A stretch of DNA of 64,000 nt, taken from assembly GCF_000330505.1 (NCBI RefSeq), contig NW_004443692.1:171911-235910 (forward strand), given 5' to 3'. The position numbers were made by a program, and so were the translations under genes. Of this stretch, positions 10,990 through 20,671 are shown piece after piece. The DNA comes from Entamoeba invadens IP1. Its lineage: Eukaryota; Evosea; Mastigamoebida; Endamoebidae. The stretch's first letter is position 1, and every line of letters starts with the position of its first letter. The notes under the pieces were generated by a model. That model was given only the letters and a program-made list of their open reading frames with translations, did no database searches and was not told the DNA's origin.

Positions 10990-12320
10990 TATAATAAAAG
11001 TAAGAAAAAATCAATAATCTTGAAGTTTTACAATATGAATAAGACGAACATATCTTGTCAACTGTACTGACTTTACCGTTTAAATAGTTATATTTTACAA
11101 CAGTCTCTATTGTACCATCTTCTTATTCAAGTTTTGTTTTTTGAATTATTTGTTGTTTTGTTTCAGTCTTCTTGTATCCCAACCTTGACCACTTCAAGCT
11201 AATATGTTTGTACGAAGTTGTTTTTAAATTGTTTTATTCTGTGATTTTTTGACACAATTGACGCCTTATTTGTCTAACTATACCTATCTAATCAAACTGT
11301 TTTTCTTCACACTCTTTGAGTAAATCAATAGTTCCAAAAAGTTGTCACAACAAAACATATGTCATTGTCCAAACAATCGATTAAATGTAAACATCATTAT
11401 GTTCCTTGTTGGGTTAACTTTGGATTTTTCTTTTTTATTTTTGATATAGAATTTAGTTCCAGTAAATTATGTTTTTTACTGTAAGTAACAGTGGTATTAT
11501 TTGTGTTAGAAAACGTGTTAATTACTTGTTGTGTTTTGGATTGAATTCTCCTTCATAATACAACTTTATCTCAGAAACAATTCAAGATTCACAACAGTAT
11601 AAGTTTCAATCTATACATCTCTGGATTTTCTGGCATGTATACTCTAAAAGAAATTCTTCCATGTAAAGCCACATCATTTCATCTATTACCACAATTTTAC
11701 CCTGAAAATATACATTCTAAAAAAAATTAATTAAATATGTCGTATAATTCGGCTACAGATTATTCTTTCTGAAGAGAAGTACATAGTTTTTGATATCTAT
11801 CAAGTTTGTTGTTAAAATGAATATCATATAACAGACAATTTAGATGATATAACATGAATATGGCAAAGTAAAAAGGAGAAACACCTTTTGAATACAATTT
11901 TTAATTATTTTAATTCTAATTTTAATTGTCATAATTACAATCTTTATGTTGCCACTCTAATAAAAGCTTTTATATAGTTGACATATATAGGATACCATTT
12001 TCTAGCTCTTTTCTGATCAACACGTTAATTGACGTTTTCAGTGATTAACTCGAAACATTCATCATTAAAAAAAAGCAGTCAAGTTCTGTATTTAATATTG
12101 TTGTCGATTTTATGTTGCAATTTTATCATATAAAAAAATACAAAACCATCATCATTTGCTGTAAATTAACATTTTCCAACACATTTGACAACTTCGATTA
12201 ATTAAATTTTTATATTTATCAATAACTTTATTATTATCATTTTCCTCATTATATTCGTCACTCGAATCATTGTCACCATCATAACTATCTGACTCCTTAA
12301 CTATATTTTTTTGTTTTTTT
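10990..12320 (-). pseudogene. Highly degraded piggyBac transposase relic
   Basis: There is no long open frame, but minus-strand translation in all three frames recovers the ordered landmarks of a piggyBac transposase. An acidic N-terminus lies at about 12310-12175 (SDSYDGDNDSSDEYNEEND). An N-terminal domain segment at about 12100-11940 reads LDCFFFNDECFELI ... RKWYPIYVNYIKAFIRV. The first catalytic region at about 11710-11610 reads VVIDEMMW, then after a frame change RVYMPENPEMYRLKL. The third catalytic region at about 11345-11260 reads FGTIDLLKECEEKQF followed by VRQIRRQL. A further C-terminal stretch with KWSRLGYKK lies at about 11210-11060. It is older than the other two piggyBac copies in the window. 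Confidence 0.7.
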
Positions 12321-13005
12321 ATTTGTTTTTTTGTTTTGTAATTTTGTTTATAAACTATTATTTCTTTTTTATTATAATTACACCTCTTTTTTAGTAATAG
12401 TTTTTTGAATTATATTAATAGTAAAATAATATTATTATTACTATAAAATATTTAACAATTATGTTCTTGAGTTGTTTTTTAAAAGATGTTTAATTTTTAC
12501 ATTTTTAAATAAAAAGCACATTTACAATATTTATAAAAAAAATCATTTATTTTTGTTTAATGTATAAAAACTGTTATTCTGGTCAACAAATGGCAATTCG
12601 ACCTTTTTTGTCTTTTTTTTACTACATTATAATTGCAAAATATTAGTTGTTATCCATAACTGCAATTGTAATGATTAGTTATTTAAGTTAACTTATATTT
12701 GAATAGAAACATACTATTAGATTGTACGGTAATATTGAATATTTTGTACATAATAGTATTTTTAGAAAAAAAAAACTGTAAAAAAAAGTCCGAAAGTCAC
12801 GAATGAATTTTCTTCTAAAAGTACTTCACAAAATTCTTATTTTTACTTCCAAAATTTGACAAAATTGCCTAAAAATTCCACACAATTGGCTGAAATATTC
12901 CACTGATCCATATTGGCGTGATAACCCCACGGCGTTTACCAGAGGCCTTTAAAAAAGGTGGTAGTTTATTTAATGACGTGATCATCCTCTTATAATCACA
13001 TATTC
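12321..13005. other. Intergenic, promoter side of the Ser-rich small gene
   Basis: AT-rich, no gene. The last 100 bases are less AT-rich and include an A-run followed by GGTGGTAG and a TTTATTTAA segment, a plausible core promoter for the gene at 13006. Confidence 0.4.
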
Positions 13006-13281
13006 ATGATGACTGAGTGCAAACCACAGACAATTTCTTGTGAAGTTGTTCGACCGATTGCATGCAAAAAGATCAAAATGAGTTTCCTCTCTTCAAGCAC
13101 TTCTTCGGCAAGCAATTCAAGTTACTCCTTCTCTGACAACTTGGTGAAATTTTCTCAACACCTGAATCTGTTCAGACCAAAAGAACCAATTCCTTCAAAT
13201 GCTGACAGTGATAAGGAAGAGTCTGAAGAAATGAATTCTTTGGAAACAATCAACGAGTCTGAATTTCAATACTCTTTTTGA
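13006..13281 (+). CDS. Small Ser-rich hypothetical protein (91 aa)
   Basis: A complete frame ATG-TGA in a region where codon use and base composition switch from intergenic to gene-like. The first half is basic and Cys-containing. A Ser-rich stretch follows (residues about 26-45, SSSTSSASNSSYSFS) and then an acidic tail (DSDKEESEEMNS). There is no signal peptide, membrane segment or recognised domain. It sits 298 bp upstream of the TFIIB-like gene on the same strand with its own AT-rich 3' spacer, so it is probably transcribed separately. The function is unknown. Confidence 0.55.
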   Translation: MMTECKPQTISCEVVRPIACKKIKMSFLSSSTSSASNSSYSFSDNLVKFSQHLNLFRPKEPIPSNADSDKEESEEMNSLETINESEFQYSF

Positions 13282-13579
13282 GTATTGGAAATGCTTGTGG
13301 AGTGCTTTTTTCTATTAAAACTGCACTTTTGTTATATTATTGAATTGTTTTAACTCAAGTCCTTGTTTTGATCAAAAACCTGTAATATAACTAATAAAAT
13401 AATTAATATACCATATAATATACCATGTCAATTGTTTTATTTATCATAATCATCATTATATAATACCAATCTTTATGGGGAAAATGAAGCTTAATAACAA
13501 CATGATATTTATTTTAAAAATTATAAAAGAAACTATATAGTTTTAAACAAAAAAACTGATAAGAACTAATTACAGTCAG

Positions 13580-16156
13580 ATGGACAAAACACGAGTGTGT
13601 CCTGTATGTGGATCAAACGAAATTTTTCACGATGTAACTACACGGGTGGTATGTCGTCGTTGTGGTACAATTTTAACACGTGAATCTTACATGCAAGAGT
13701 TTGACGAACTTAATAAGGGAGTAGTTCGAGGAGTTGTTCGTCGTAAAGAGAATTACTTCACGGACGCATTTTCCAAATATCAAGACCAAATCAACGCACT
13801 CAAAAAGAATAACCAACACGATACTTTCTTTGGCATAGTGGAAGAGATGTCACATTTATTTGCAGTGTTTCTTTGCCCACGGTATAACGCAGACACGAAT
13901 AAGGTCATCGAAACCATCAGTGGCTATTTCAAAAAGGTCAAAGAAACAACAGAAGACATTGAATCCAATTTTTCGGAACAGCTCCGTCTTGTGAGTACGA
14001 TGAACAAAGGGTTCGCTAAAGTCAAAAATAGGGTTATTTATCAAATGAAGAAAAGTAAAGGGATAGCAAACAAAGAGGATGAAAAGAATGCAGAAGAATC
14101 GAGTTCAGAGAGTTTTAGTAGTTATTCAAGTAACAGTAATGATGAGGATAGTAGTTTCACAACTTCAAGTGTTTCCAATTTCACAGAGAGTGACAATGAT
14201 ACCGAATCCAGTGAACCCGTCACAAAGAAGAAGACTAAAAAAGCGAAGACGACGAAAAAGACGACGAAAAAATCCACAAAAAAGTCGACCAAAAAAACAA
14301 CCAAAAAAGCCACAAAAAAGGATGAACAATCTGAAACAGAAACAAAGAGCGAAGCAAACGACAAACCGTTCTTTGCAAAGGAAATGGAAGAGTTTAAGAA
14401 AGCGCAAGACAACTTTGACGTCGAAGAGGTCAGTACACAATTTGAGCAATTCAAGAATGGTGTAGTGAAGTTAGTAGAAAACAAAATGAATGATAACATG
14501 TTAGTCACCGAAGATATGAATTTTTCGAAGAAAATGGTCAATACTAGTACGGTAAGTAAAGGGAGATGTTTTGGGGTCGTTGGACTTGGTAAGATCGAAA
14601 AGACTGGAAACCCTAAAGAAGATTTACAAGAAATTGTCACACGAATCACTATTATGCAACGTACTAAAAACGTCTCGTCGATGCCAGTGACTTTTTTACA
14701 TATGGCGTTATTGGAGAATGGAGTGAAAGTCCTTCCCCGAGTGCTTTTGAAGGATTTTGCTGAATTAGGGTTTCCGTTTTTTGGGTATGAGGAAATTGTG
14801 AAGTCGTTACGCGAGAAGCACGACGGTGGGATTTTCACGTTCAAAAATTTGGTTGAATTTGTCAACCCGATGTTCATTGAAGAAGAAGAGCCATACTATA
14901 AAACCCTTTTGTCCATTGACTTAACTAATTTGACGGTGGCGGATAGGATATCATTAACTGTGCAAGCTCTCTATTTGCCCAAAGAGATTGGGGAGAAAGC
15001 GTTGGCGATGTATCAGTACATTGTACATAGTTGCGAAATTTCAAGTACGACCGAATACATGATATTTGCATGTGTATTTGAGGCGTTACGGTTCACGACG
15101 AGAGGATGGGAGACGATGGACCCGAATTATTTCTTGTTCAAGTACATAGAGAAGTATGGAAGAGTCGTTTCTGCTGTTCAGAATATCAACGTGCCGGATG
15201 TGAGTGTTGTGATACGAACTGAACGAGTGAAACAAATTGGAAATGCCATGGAGAACATTTCTATTGTTCAAAAGACGGAATTGAAAGAAAAGGTAGCGAA
15301 GAAGATGACAAAAGTGATGCGAGCGACTGAGAATTGGAAGAGGAGAGTGAGTGGGAAAGAAGAGATATTGTTTGGTGATGAAGATGAACGTGCTGAGACA
15401 CTGATTGGTTCGAACACTACAACAGTCAATGGCAGTGACACTGATTCGTTCAAGAACACTGAGAACAAAGACGCGAAAATAGAAGAATTAAAGAAGGAAT
15501 ATGGTTTTATTGTCGAAGATATAGACAGCAAGACTATTGGTCCAATGATGTGTGAGAGTGTATCTATCGAAGATGAACAAAAAGAAAAGGAACGTGTGAC
15601 GAATATGATGTGTGAGTGGATTTCAAGTGACAAGAAAAGCGAATTTAAGGCGGTGAAAAAGTTTGCCAAACCGGTTCAGTCTCCAACAAAAGAAAAAGAA
15701 GACTCTCTTGATTCAGAAATCGACCAAATGCTCATCACTCCCCATTTCGATTCAAAAGTGACACAACTCACAGTGAAGTTACAAGAGACGTATCGATTCA
15801 CTAAAGAATTTACAGATCAAATCACTGCCAACCAGTTCAAAGAAATTACAACGGAGTTTGGTGTTATAACAGTGGACGAACAGACCATTGCGTGCAAAAA
15901 CGTGTCGCTGTTTTGTATTGATGAAATCACACGAACGTCGCGAAGTGACACATTTTTCTTTACAGAGTTCCCATTGACAGAGACGGAACGTGTTGTGATT
16001 GACATATTCTCGAGACTGTTATGTGTCGATTTTGATACATTTAATGACAAAATTAAAGAGTATATATGCGCGATCGATGAGGTGATATTGTCGTTCCATC
16101 ACCGAGTCCTTAGTAAAGAGAAACTTAACAAGCGAAAGGCGAAGAAGACGAAGTAA
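13580..16156 (+). CDS. TFIIB-type zinc-ribbon protein, divergent (TFIIB/BRF1/RRN7-like)
   Basis: 858 residues, single exon. The N-terminus is a clear TFIIB-family zinc ribbon: C7-x2-C10 and C25-x2-C28 (VCPVCGSNE ... VVCRRCGTIL). In the family this ribbon docks on an RNA polymerase (II for TFIIB, III for BRF1, I for RRN7/TAF1B). A Ser/Asp/Glu-rich stretch (about 170-210) is followed by a Lys/Thr repeat of KKTTKKS type (about 215-250), an unusual low-complexity insertion. The centre (about 320-560) is helical and could be the paired cyclin folds, but no cyclin signature is obvious by eye. The C-terminal third is charged. Ribbon plus long tail fits a polymerase I or III factor better than the roughly 300-residue TFIIB. 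The exact orthologue is undetermined. Confidence 0.65.
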   Translation: MDKTRVCPVCGSNEIFHDVTTRVVCRRCGTILTRESYMQEFDELNKGVVRGVVRRKENYFTDAFSKYQDQINALKKNNQHDTFFGIVEEMSHLFAVFLCPRYNADTNKVIETISGYFKKVKETTEDIESNFSEQLRLVSTMNKGFAKVKNRVIYQMKKSKGIANKEDEKNAEESSSESFSSYSSNSNDEDSSFTTSSVSNFTESDNDTESSEPVTKKKTKKAKTTKKTTKKSTKKSTKKTTKKATKKDEQSETETKSEANDKPFFAKEMEEFKKAQDNFDVEEVSTQFEQFKNGVVKLVENKMNDNMLVTEDMNFSKKMVNTSTVSKGRCFGVVGLGKIEKTGNPKEDLQEIVTRITIMQRTKNVSSMPVTFLHMALLENGVKVLPRVLLKDFAELGFPFFGYEEIVKSLREKHDGGIFTFKNLVEFVNPMFIEEEEPYYKTLLSIDLTNLTVADRISLTVQALYLPKEIGEKALAMYQYIVHSCEISSTTEYMIFACVFEALRFTTRGWETMDPNYFLFKYIEKYGRVVSAVQNINVPDVSVVIRTERVKQIGNAMENISIVQKTELKEKVAKKMTKVMRATENWKRRVSGKEEILFGDEDERAETLIGSNTTTVNGSDTDSFKNTENKDAKIEELKKEYGFIVEDIDSKTIGPMMCESVSIEDEQKEKERVTNMMCEWISSDKKSEFKAVKKFAKPVQSPTKEKEDSLDSEIDQMLITPHFDSKVTQLTVKLQETYRFTKEFTDQITANQFKEITTEFGVITVDEQTIACKNVSLFCIDEITRTSRSDTFFFTEFPLTETERVVIDIFSRLLCVDFDTFNDKIKEYICAIDEVILSFHHRVLSKEKLNKRKAKKTK

Positions 16157-16228
16157 TTACTTGATTGATAGGTTCATGGTTTTCAGTTCCGCACCACTGG
16201 TCAATAGAAGATAAAATCATTCTTAATA

Positions 16229-16771
16229 TCACTCGAAGCGAAGGATAAAGAGTCTTGAGACGTGTATTTTGTTGTGTGTGTCCAAATTAGTACATCCATA
16301 TATCTGATGGAACGTTGGAGTGAAGACGGCATCCATTGAACTATATAAAGTCATCCCATCGATAATGTTAAATATCACAGTTTGGTCGTCTGGGGAGTTT
16401 ATTGAAACAACTTCAGTACGGCCAGGTAACAACTCTGAGATCTTTGGAGAAATGTTGTCGTCTCGACTTATTAAAAATGAAAAGAACTCAGTCCCTCTCT
16501 TGATTATAGTCTTCGATGGGGTATAAACCTGAAGCCCAGATGATGTAAAAAAGCCAAAGCAATTCGTTTCAGTCATCAGCAAGAATGCAATGTTCCGTTT
16601 GCCATAGATGTAATTGGACAGAACATACGATTTGCTCTTCACATAGAAGTCACTCTTGCTGTCGACTAATATCTCTTTACATCGGAGCTCCGTCCAGTTG
16701 TTGATGATGTGAATATTGTCGCGGAGAAACTTGATGTCGTCGTCGGTCGCTGTGTTTGCAAAAATGCCCAT
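16229..16771 (-). CDS. TLDc-domain-like protein (180 aa)
   Basis: A complete frame, ATG at 16771. Nearly all of it resembles the TLDc-like domain found in many Entamoeba proteins: W-TELRCKEILVDSK (strand with DSK), a basic spacer, then RNIAFLLMTETNCFGFFTSSGL, where the family has ...LY.I.FD..N.FGGY.....I, then TEFFSFLI and a C-terminal RLFILRFE strand. TLDc domains act in oxidative-stress and V-ATPase regulation in other eukaryotes; the role of the short Entamoeba ones is not established. It is convergent with the TFIIB-like gene (72-bp gap). Only 42 bp upstream of its start lies a 439-bp Mutator-type MITE, so that element must supply most of the 5' regulatory DNA or have displaced it. Confidence 0.6.
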   Translation of the reverse strand: MGIFANTATDDDIKFLRDNIHIINNWTELRCKEILVDSKSDFYVKSKSYVLSNYIYGKRNIAFLLMTETNCFGFFTSSGLQVYTPSKTIIKRGTEFFSFLISRDDNISPKISELLPGRTEVVSINSPDDQTVIFNIIDGMTLYSSMDAVFTPTFHQIYGCTNLDTHNKIHVSRLFILRFE

Positions 16772-16804
16772 ATCTTTTTAAGTTCTTAATTACCATTTAT
16801 TCTA

Positions 16805-17261
16805 TTATGTTATGGGACCTACATTGACCACCACCACCTCTTAAAATAGATTTATTTTTTCTATTTCGAATCATATTCAAATTATAATTATAGTAAATAG
16901 GAAACTGGGATAATATTAGGTCTGGTTCCCGAATTCAAAAAATGCCGAAAAATCACCTCGAGTCAGTGAAAACCGAGTGAGACGGAGCATTGAAAAGAAG
17001 GCTCTGAAGACACACTCAAACAGTCTGTTTGTGCACCGTTTCACCCACTTTCCAAGTCCTCCCTTGGCGCGGATCCCCCCTGACCCCCCCGCAAGCGGGG
17101 GGGAACCACATCCGCGTCCACACAGTACGGACAAGGAAAGTGGGTGACATGGGGACGCACAAACAGTGGCTGAAAAGTGGACTTCTTTCAAAAAACAATC
17201 GCGGCAAATATTTTTTTTGGTAAAGGTGGTGAGGGTGGGAAAGGATGGTCCCTTATGTTAT
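16805..17261. mobile_element. Mutator-type MITE, copy A, with perfect 9-bp target duplication
   Basis: The element is 16814-17252 (439 bp). Its ends are GGGACC ... GGTCCC, part of longer terminal inverted repeats beginning GGGACCTACATTGACCACC on the left and a diverged version on the right. It is flanked by perfect direct repeats TTATGTTAT at 16805-16813 and 17253-17261. A 9-bp duplication is the Mutator/MULE hallmark. The centre is unusually GC-rich, with a C-run/GCAAGC/G-run palindrome at about 17086-17103. Copy B at 42869-43305 is closely similar in inverted orientation. Short open frames inside are not supported as genes. Confidence 0.85.
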
Positions 17262-17361
17262 TAATAAAAAAATGGTAAATTTATAATAAAATAAGTTATA
17301 ATGAACTACATAATTCTAGTTGTTTATACTTCTCCACTGGAGTAATAATTAAGAACATGAA

Positions 17362-19357
17362 TTAAAGAATGAAGTCAGTTGGACTGTTAACAGGGGATGT
17401 AGTGACAGGAGACTGTGGGACGTTGTTATTACTCATTCTCCTTTCCAAGAAGAAACTTTTTCGTGAGTCTCTCAGATCTGAATTTTGTGGTTTTTTCTGT
17501 GTGAATTTGGGGGATGAAGCTCTCTCTATATGAGCTGCCGGATTAATGACTTCACTCTTACTGTATTCTTGATTTGTGCGTTGTTTAATTTTCAAGCTAG
17601 AGAAGTTCATACTTTGCCGCATCGTATGGACCCGATTCTGTTTCTTAGACTGAGAAGGGGTATACTCTTTTTTGACCTCCGCTATGATTAATTCGTCCTT
17701 CAGTAACTTCTTCCGCTTCTTGAAATTGACACCTACGATGGTACATAAGGCTTCATCACTCAATTTCTCCGGATCTATATTCATACACATCATACACTTC
17801 AACTCATCCGTTGTTGTCAATTTGTCACCGATGATCACACGACCACAACAGCTGCATCTAAAGCAGTTGACGTGGTAAAATTGCTTTTCGAAGAATGCGA
17901 CACTTTGGTCCGGACTGATCTCTTCATAACAGAATTTGCAGTACACCCTTTTCACATCCGTTGCAAGTAAACTGAATATACTTTTAACAGTCTCACAAGG
18001 ATAATTGAATGTCGAATAGTCTTGTAATAACGGACAGATATCTTCTAATATAAAATTCTTGGCAAGTTGCTCTTCCCTCTCAACAAAGAACATGAACCGC
18101 ATCTGACTCTCCTCAAACTTTTTAATGACTTGGTACTTATCTTTATATGGAGACATCCCATTTAAGAACCCTTCAAAATTGAACACCATCTTTTGCTTCA
18201 CTTTATCAAACTCAAACGACTTGTTGTACGTCCCAAAGATACTCGCTAAGTACTTCGCAAAGCATTTGTATATCAAATTGTTCGATTCTTGGCGCAGTTC
18301 TTCGGCCATTTCGCTCTCGTCTCTCTTATAATAATATTCCAAGAATATTGAATACAATGCACTCTTCAATTGCATCGCTTCTTCTGACACAAAAACAGCG
18401 TCAAAATCTATTTTATTCAAATTGAGTATTTTACCATTATCTGCATCTAATATGATCGTATCATCCATCGACCCACACTCTTTAAAGACGTTCTCGAGAA
18501 ATGCATTTTTGATTCCAATAACCTATTAAATTACTATAAAAATGCTATACAATAGAATAGATAACAGATAGTATAAATTATAATAGAATATATTAAAATA
18601 GAATATTATAATATATACAAAAACAAACATAAGGCATGGGGGCACTACAATAAGTGAGGAGTGACACGGGTAAGACGGGAATAAAGACGTGTTGCCATTG
18701 GAATGGAGTAATCAACGAAGTGAATGCCATAACTGTTTCTGATAAGACTTGAATTGATTGACTGACAAAGAGGAACTTTCTTTCGACTAATAAATACCCG
18801 ACTAAGTCAACAAGCATCGACGCACCAAAGACGGAGATGAGCTTGAGGATGTCATGATTTGAGTTGGAAGACACATCAGACGAATTAATGATTTGGTAAG
18901 TTGTGTGGTGGAAGTTGATATTGGACAACACGCCATTAGGGACGGGGACGTTTTGCAGGCAAATGTCGTCCAAAAAGAGTTTTAAAATGGTGAGAGATCT
19001 GAGGCGGAGTTTCTCGACGATTTTAAAGATGTCGACAAAGACTTGAGTTTGTGGTGATTTGCCGACTATACAGACACATTCCGGTTGTTCGAAGTGTGGA
19101 AAACGAAGACAGTACGCGTGCTTTCGAGTGCCATTCATGTCGGTTAACATGAAAGTGAAAAATTCGGTCGTCGTAGGTTCTTTGAGTAAACTCCTTTGTT
19201 TCATCAACGAGTCTCCTTCAGAAAAACAGAACGGAAATACCGTTTTCTGTTGGTCTATATCGTCTTTAACGTGTTGATATAAACATTTCATTGTCAACTT
19301 ATTGTCTTGCATCACACAGCGAAGTATAATGATATCCTCCACGAGCAATTCGGGCAT
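17362..19357 (-). CDS. DENN-domain protein with C-terminal LIM finger (two exons)
   Basis: Exon 1 is 19357-18629 and exon 2 is 18522-17362, giving 629 residues. The 106-nt intron (18628-18523) begins GTTTGT and ends TAG, and splicing rebuilds the cDENN motif APMPY|VIGIKNAFLENV. The uDENN and cDENN regions are residues about 1-290; GASMLVDLVGYLLVERKFLF and PFQWQHVFIPVLP are classic cDENN. A dDENN-like helical region follows (about 290-420). A LIM zinc finger lies at about 435-495 (YCKFC ... H-x2-C-x2-C-x2-C ... CMMC). The tail is basic and Ser-rich. DENN proteins are Rab guanine exchange factors; LIM fingers bind proteins, often at actin structures. The fusion suggests a Rab GEF targeted by LIM contacts, which is inference. 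A predictor ignoring the intron would call two genes. Confidence 0.85.
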
Positions 19358-19936
19358 GAGAGTTTCAGAGTTATTAGACTAATTTAGTTCTAATTCACTT
19401 CACAATCATTGGTTCATATAATAATTATTATTTGAAAATAAAAGACTCAACCATACCAATTATCCCGTTCAATTAAACATTTTTTATATATTATACTAAT
19501 AGAATTTTTGTTAAACAAAATGCGACATTTCTTGTGTTGTATGTCATTCATATTAATTGTCAACTAAAGTAATTATTAATATAGTTAAATTTACTATTAA
19601 GTAATACTTAAAAGTAAAGTACTTCTTGGACAAGTAGGTTTGTTTTCAGTAAAAATAGTACTATAAAAAACACTGGTCTATTTTTACCATTTATTATTAA
19701 TACTAATAATAAATTATTATTTTTTATCAAAAAATTCTAACATTTTTGAATAGTATTAATTAATAGATATTTATTAATGTAACTAAAAATTATAAAAAAC
19801 AAATTCTATATTAAACATTTATTTAATTATTTATTAATAGTATTGATTGTAATTATAAAAATAGACAATACAATCAAATTATACCATAAGTATAGTAAAT
19901 AAATAAGAAAACAAGAATAAATAATTTATACATTAT
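19358..19936. other. Intergenic, no gene seen
   Basis: Strongly AT-rich spacer containing the presumed promoter of the DENN-LIM gene and the 3' end of the F-box-like gene. No open frame or repeat with recognisable ends. Confidence 0.6.
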
Positions 19937-20671
19937 CTAGGCAAAAAGCACACTGTTCTCGAGTTGTTGGATCGCGAAGATATCTTCGATGCCAAATTCC
20001 TTGACGCTTTCGAATAAAATAATTTCCTCTTCACTGACATTTTTTTTGTTGTTAGTTTCTGTTTTTGTGCTTTTCTCGACAAACTTTTCAGTCCCCAACA
20101 GTTCATATCGAAACGCAGGAACTGTCTCTAAATAGACTTTCTCCGCAATCTTCTTCTCGCCAAGTAATTTAGTGAGTAGTTCGTGGTCGTTGAAATTCTT
20201 TATTACAACTGTCGTAATGAAATAGGTATCTTCAAAAAACTCTAAAAAGTCGAATGGTTGTCCACAGAAGTCCAAGACAACTTTGTCGAGCTGTGGGAAA
20301 TCGGATAACTCAATGTTGTCATAGTAAAACACTTTTGCAGAGATCGACACGATCTTCTGACGGATCTGACAGAGTAAGTCAGTGTCTTGTGGCATTTCAA
20401 CTAAGTTGATTTTAGCGAGTCGATTGATGTCTTGGTCGATGACCATTCGGCCTTCCACAAACTTACCGATATCCGTCCCGAGTAAAGTCATCTCATTACA
20501 CCCTGGAAACACCTTTAAAAGGTACTTAACTTCTTTGTCATAGTGTGGTATAGCTTTGATCTTATCAATGACTTTAGAAGCGTTTTTATTCATCATCTTG
20601 ACGTGGACCACCGTGTCTAGAGGTAGATAGGCGACAACAAAACCGAGGGAGTCTCCAAGCTTCATTGGCAT
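19937..20671 (-). CDS. F-box-like / LRR-fold family protein (244 aa)
   Basis: A complete single-exon frame, ATG at 20671. The N-terminal 40 residues (VVAYLPLDTVVHVKMMNKNA) have the YLP-DTV---K--NK pattern of a degenerate F-box-like helix pair. The middle has alternating hydrophobic strands such as LDKVVLDFCGQ and ITTVVIKNF, suggesting a leucine-rich-repeat-like solenoid. The C-terminus has a Lys/Asn-rich linker and an acidic end. Large families of this kind occur in Entamoeba, where they are annotated as hypothetical. If truly F-box, it would be a substrate adaptor of an SCF ubiquitin ligase; this is weak inference. Confidence 0.5.
   Translation of the reverse strand: MPMKLGDSLGFVVAYLPLDTVVHVKMMNKNASKVIDKIKAIPHYDKEVKYLLKVFPGCNEMTLLGTDIGKFVEGRMVIDQDINRLAKINLVEMPQDTDLLCQIRQKIVSISAKVFYYDNIELSDFPQLDKVVLDFCGQPFDFLEFFEDTYFITTVVIKNFNDHELLTKLLGEKKIAEKVYLETVPAFRYELLGTEKFVEKSTKTETNNKKNVSEEEIILFESVKEFGIEDIFAIQQLENSVLFA

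Noticed and set aside
14079..14877. Arg/Lys-rich plus-strand frame and a 251-codon antisense frame across the TFIIB-like gene
   Set aside because: Shadows created by the Lys/Thr and Ser/Glu low-complexity repeats of the real gene.
16916..17223. Open frames of 60-91 codons within the Mutator-type MITE (and their counterparts at 42879-43166)
   Set aside because: They lie in non-coding repeat sequence, occur on both strands over a GC-rich palindrome, and differ by indels between copies; no protein evidence.
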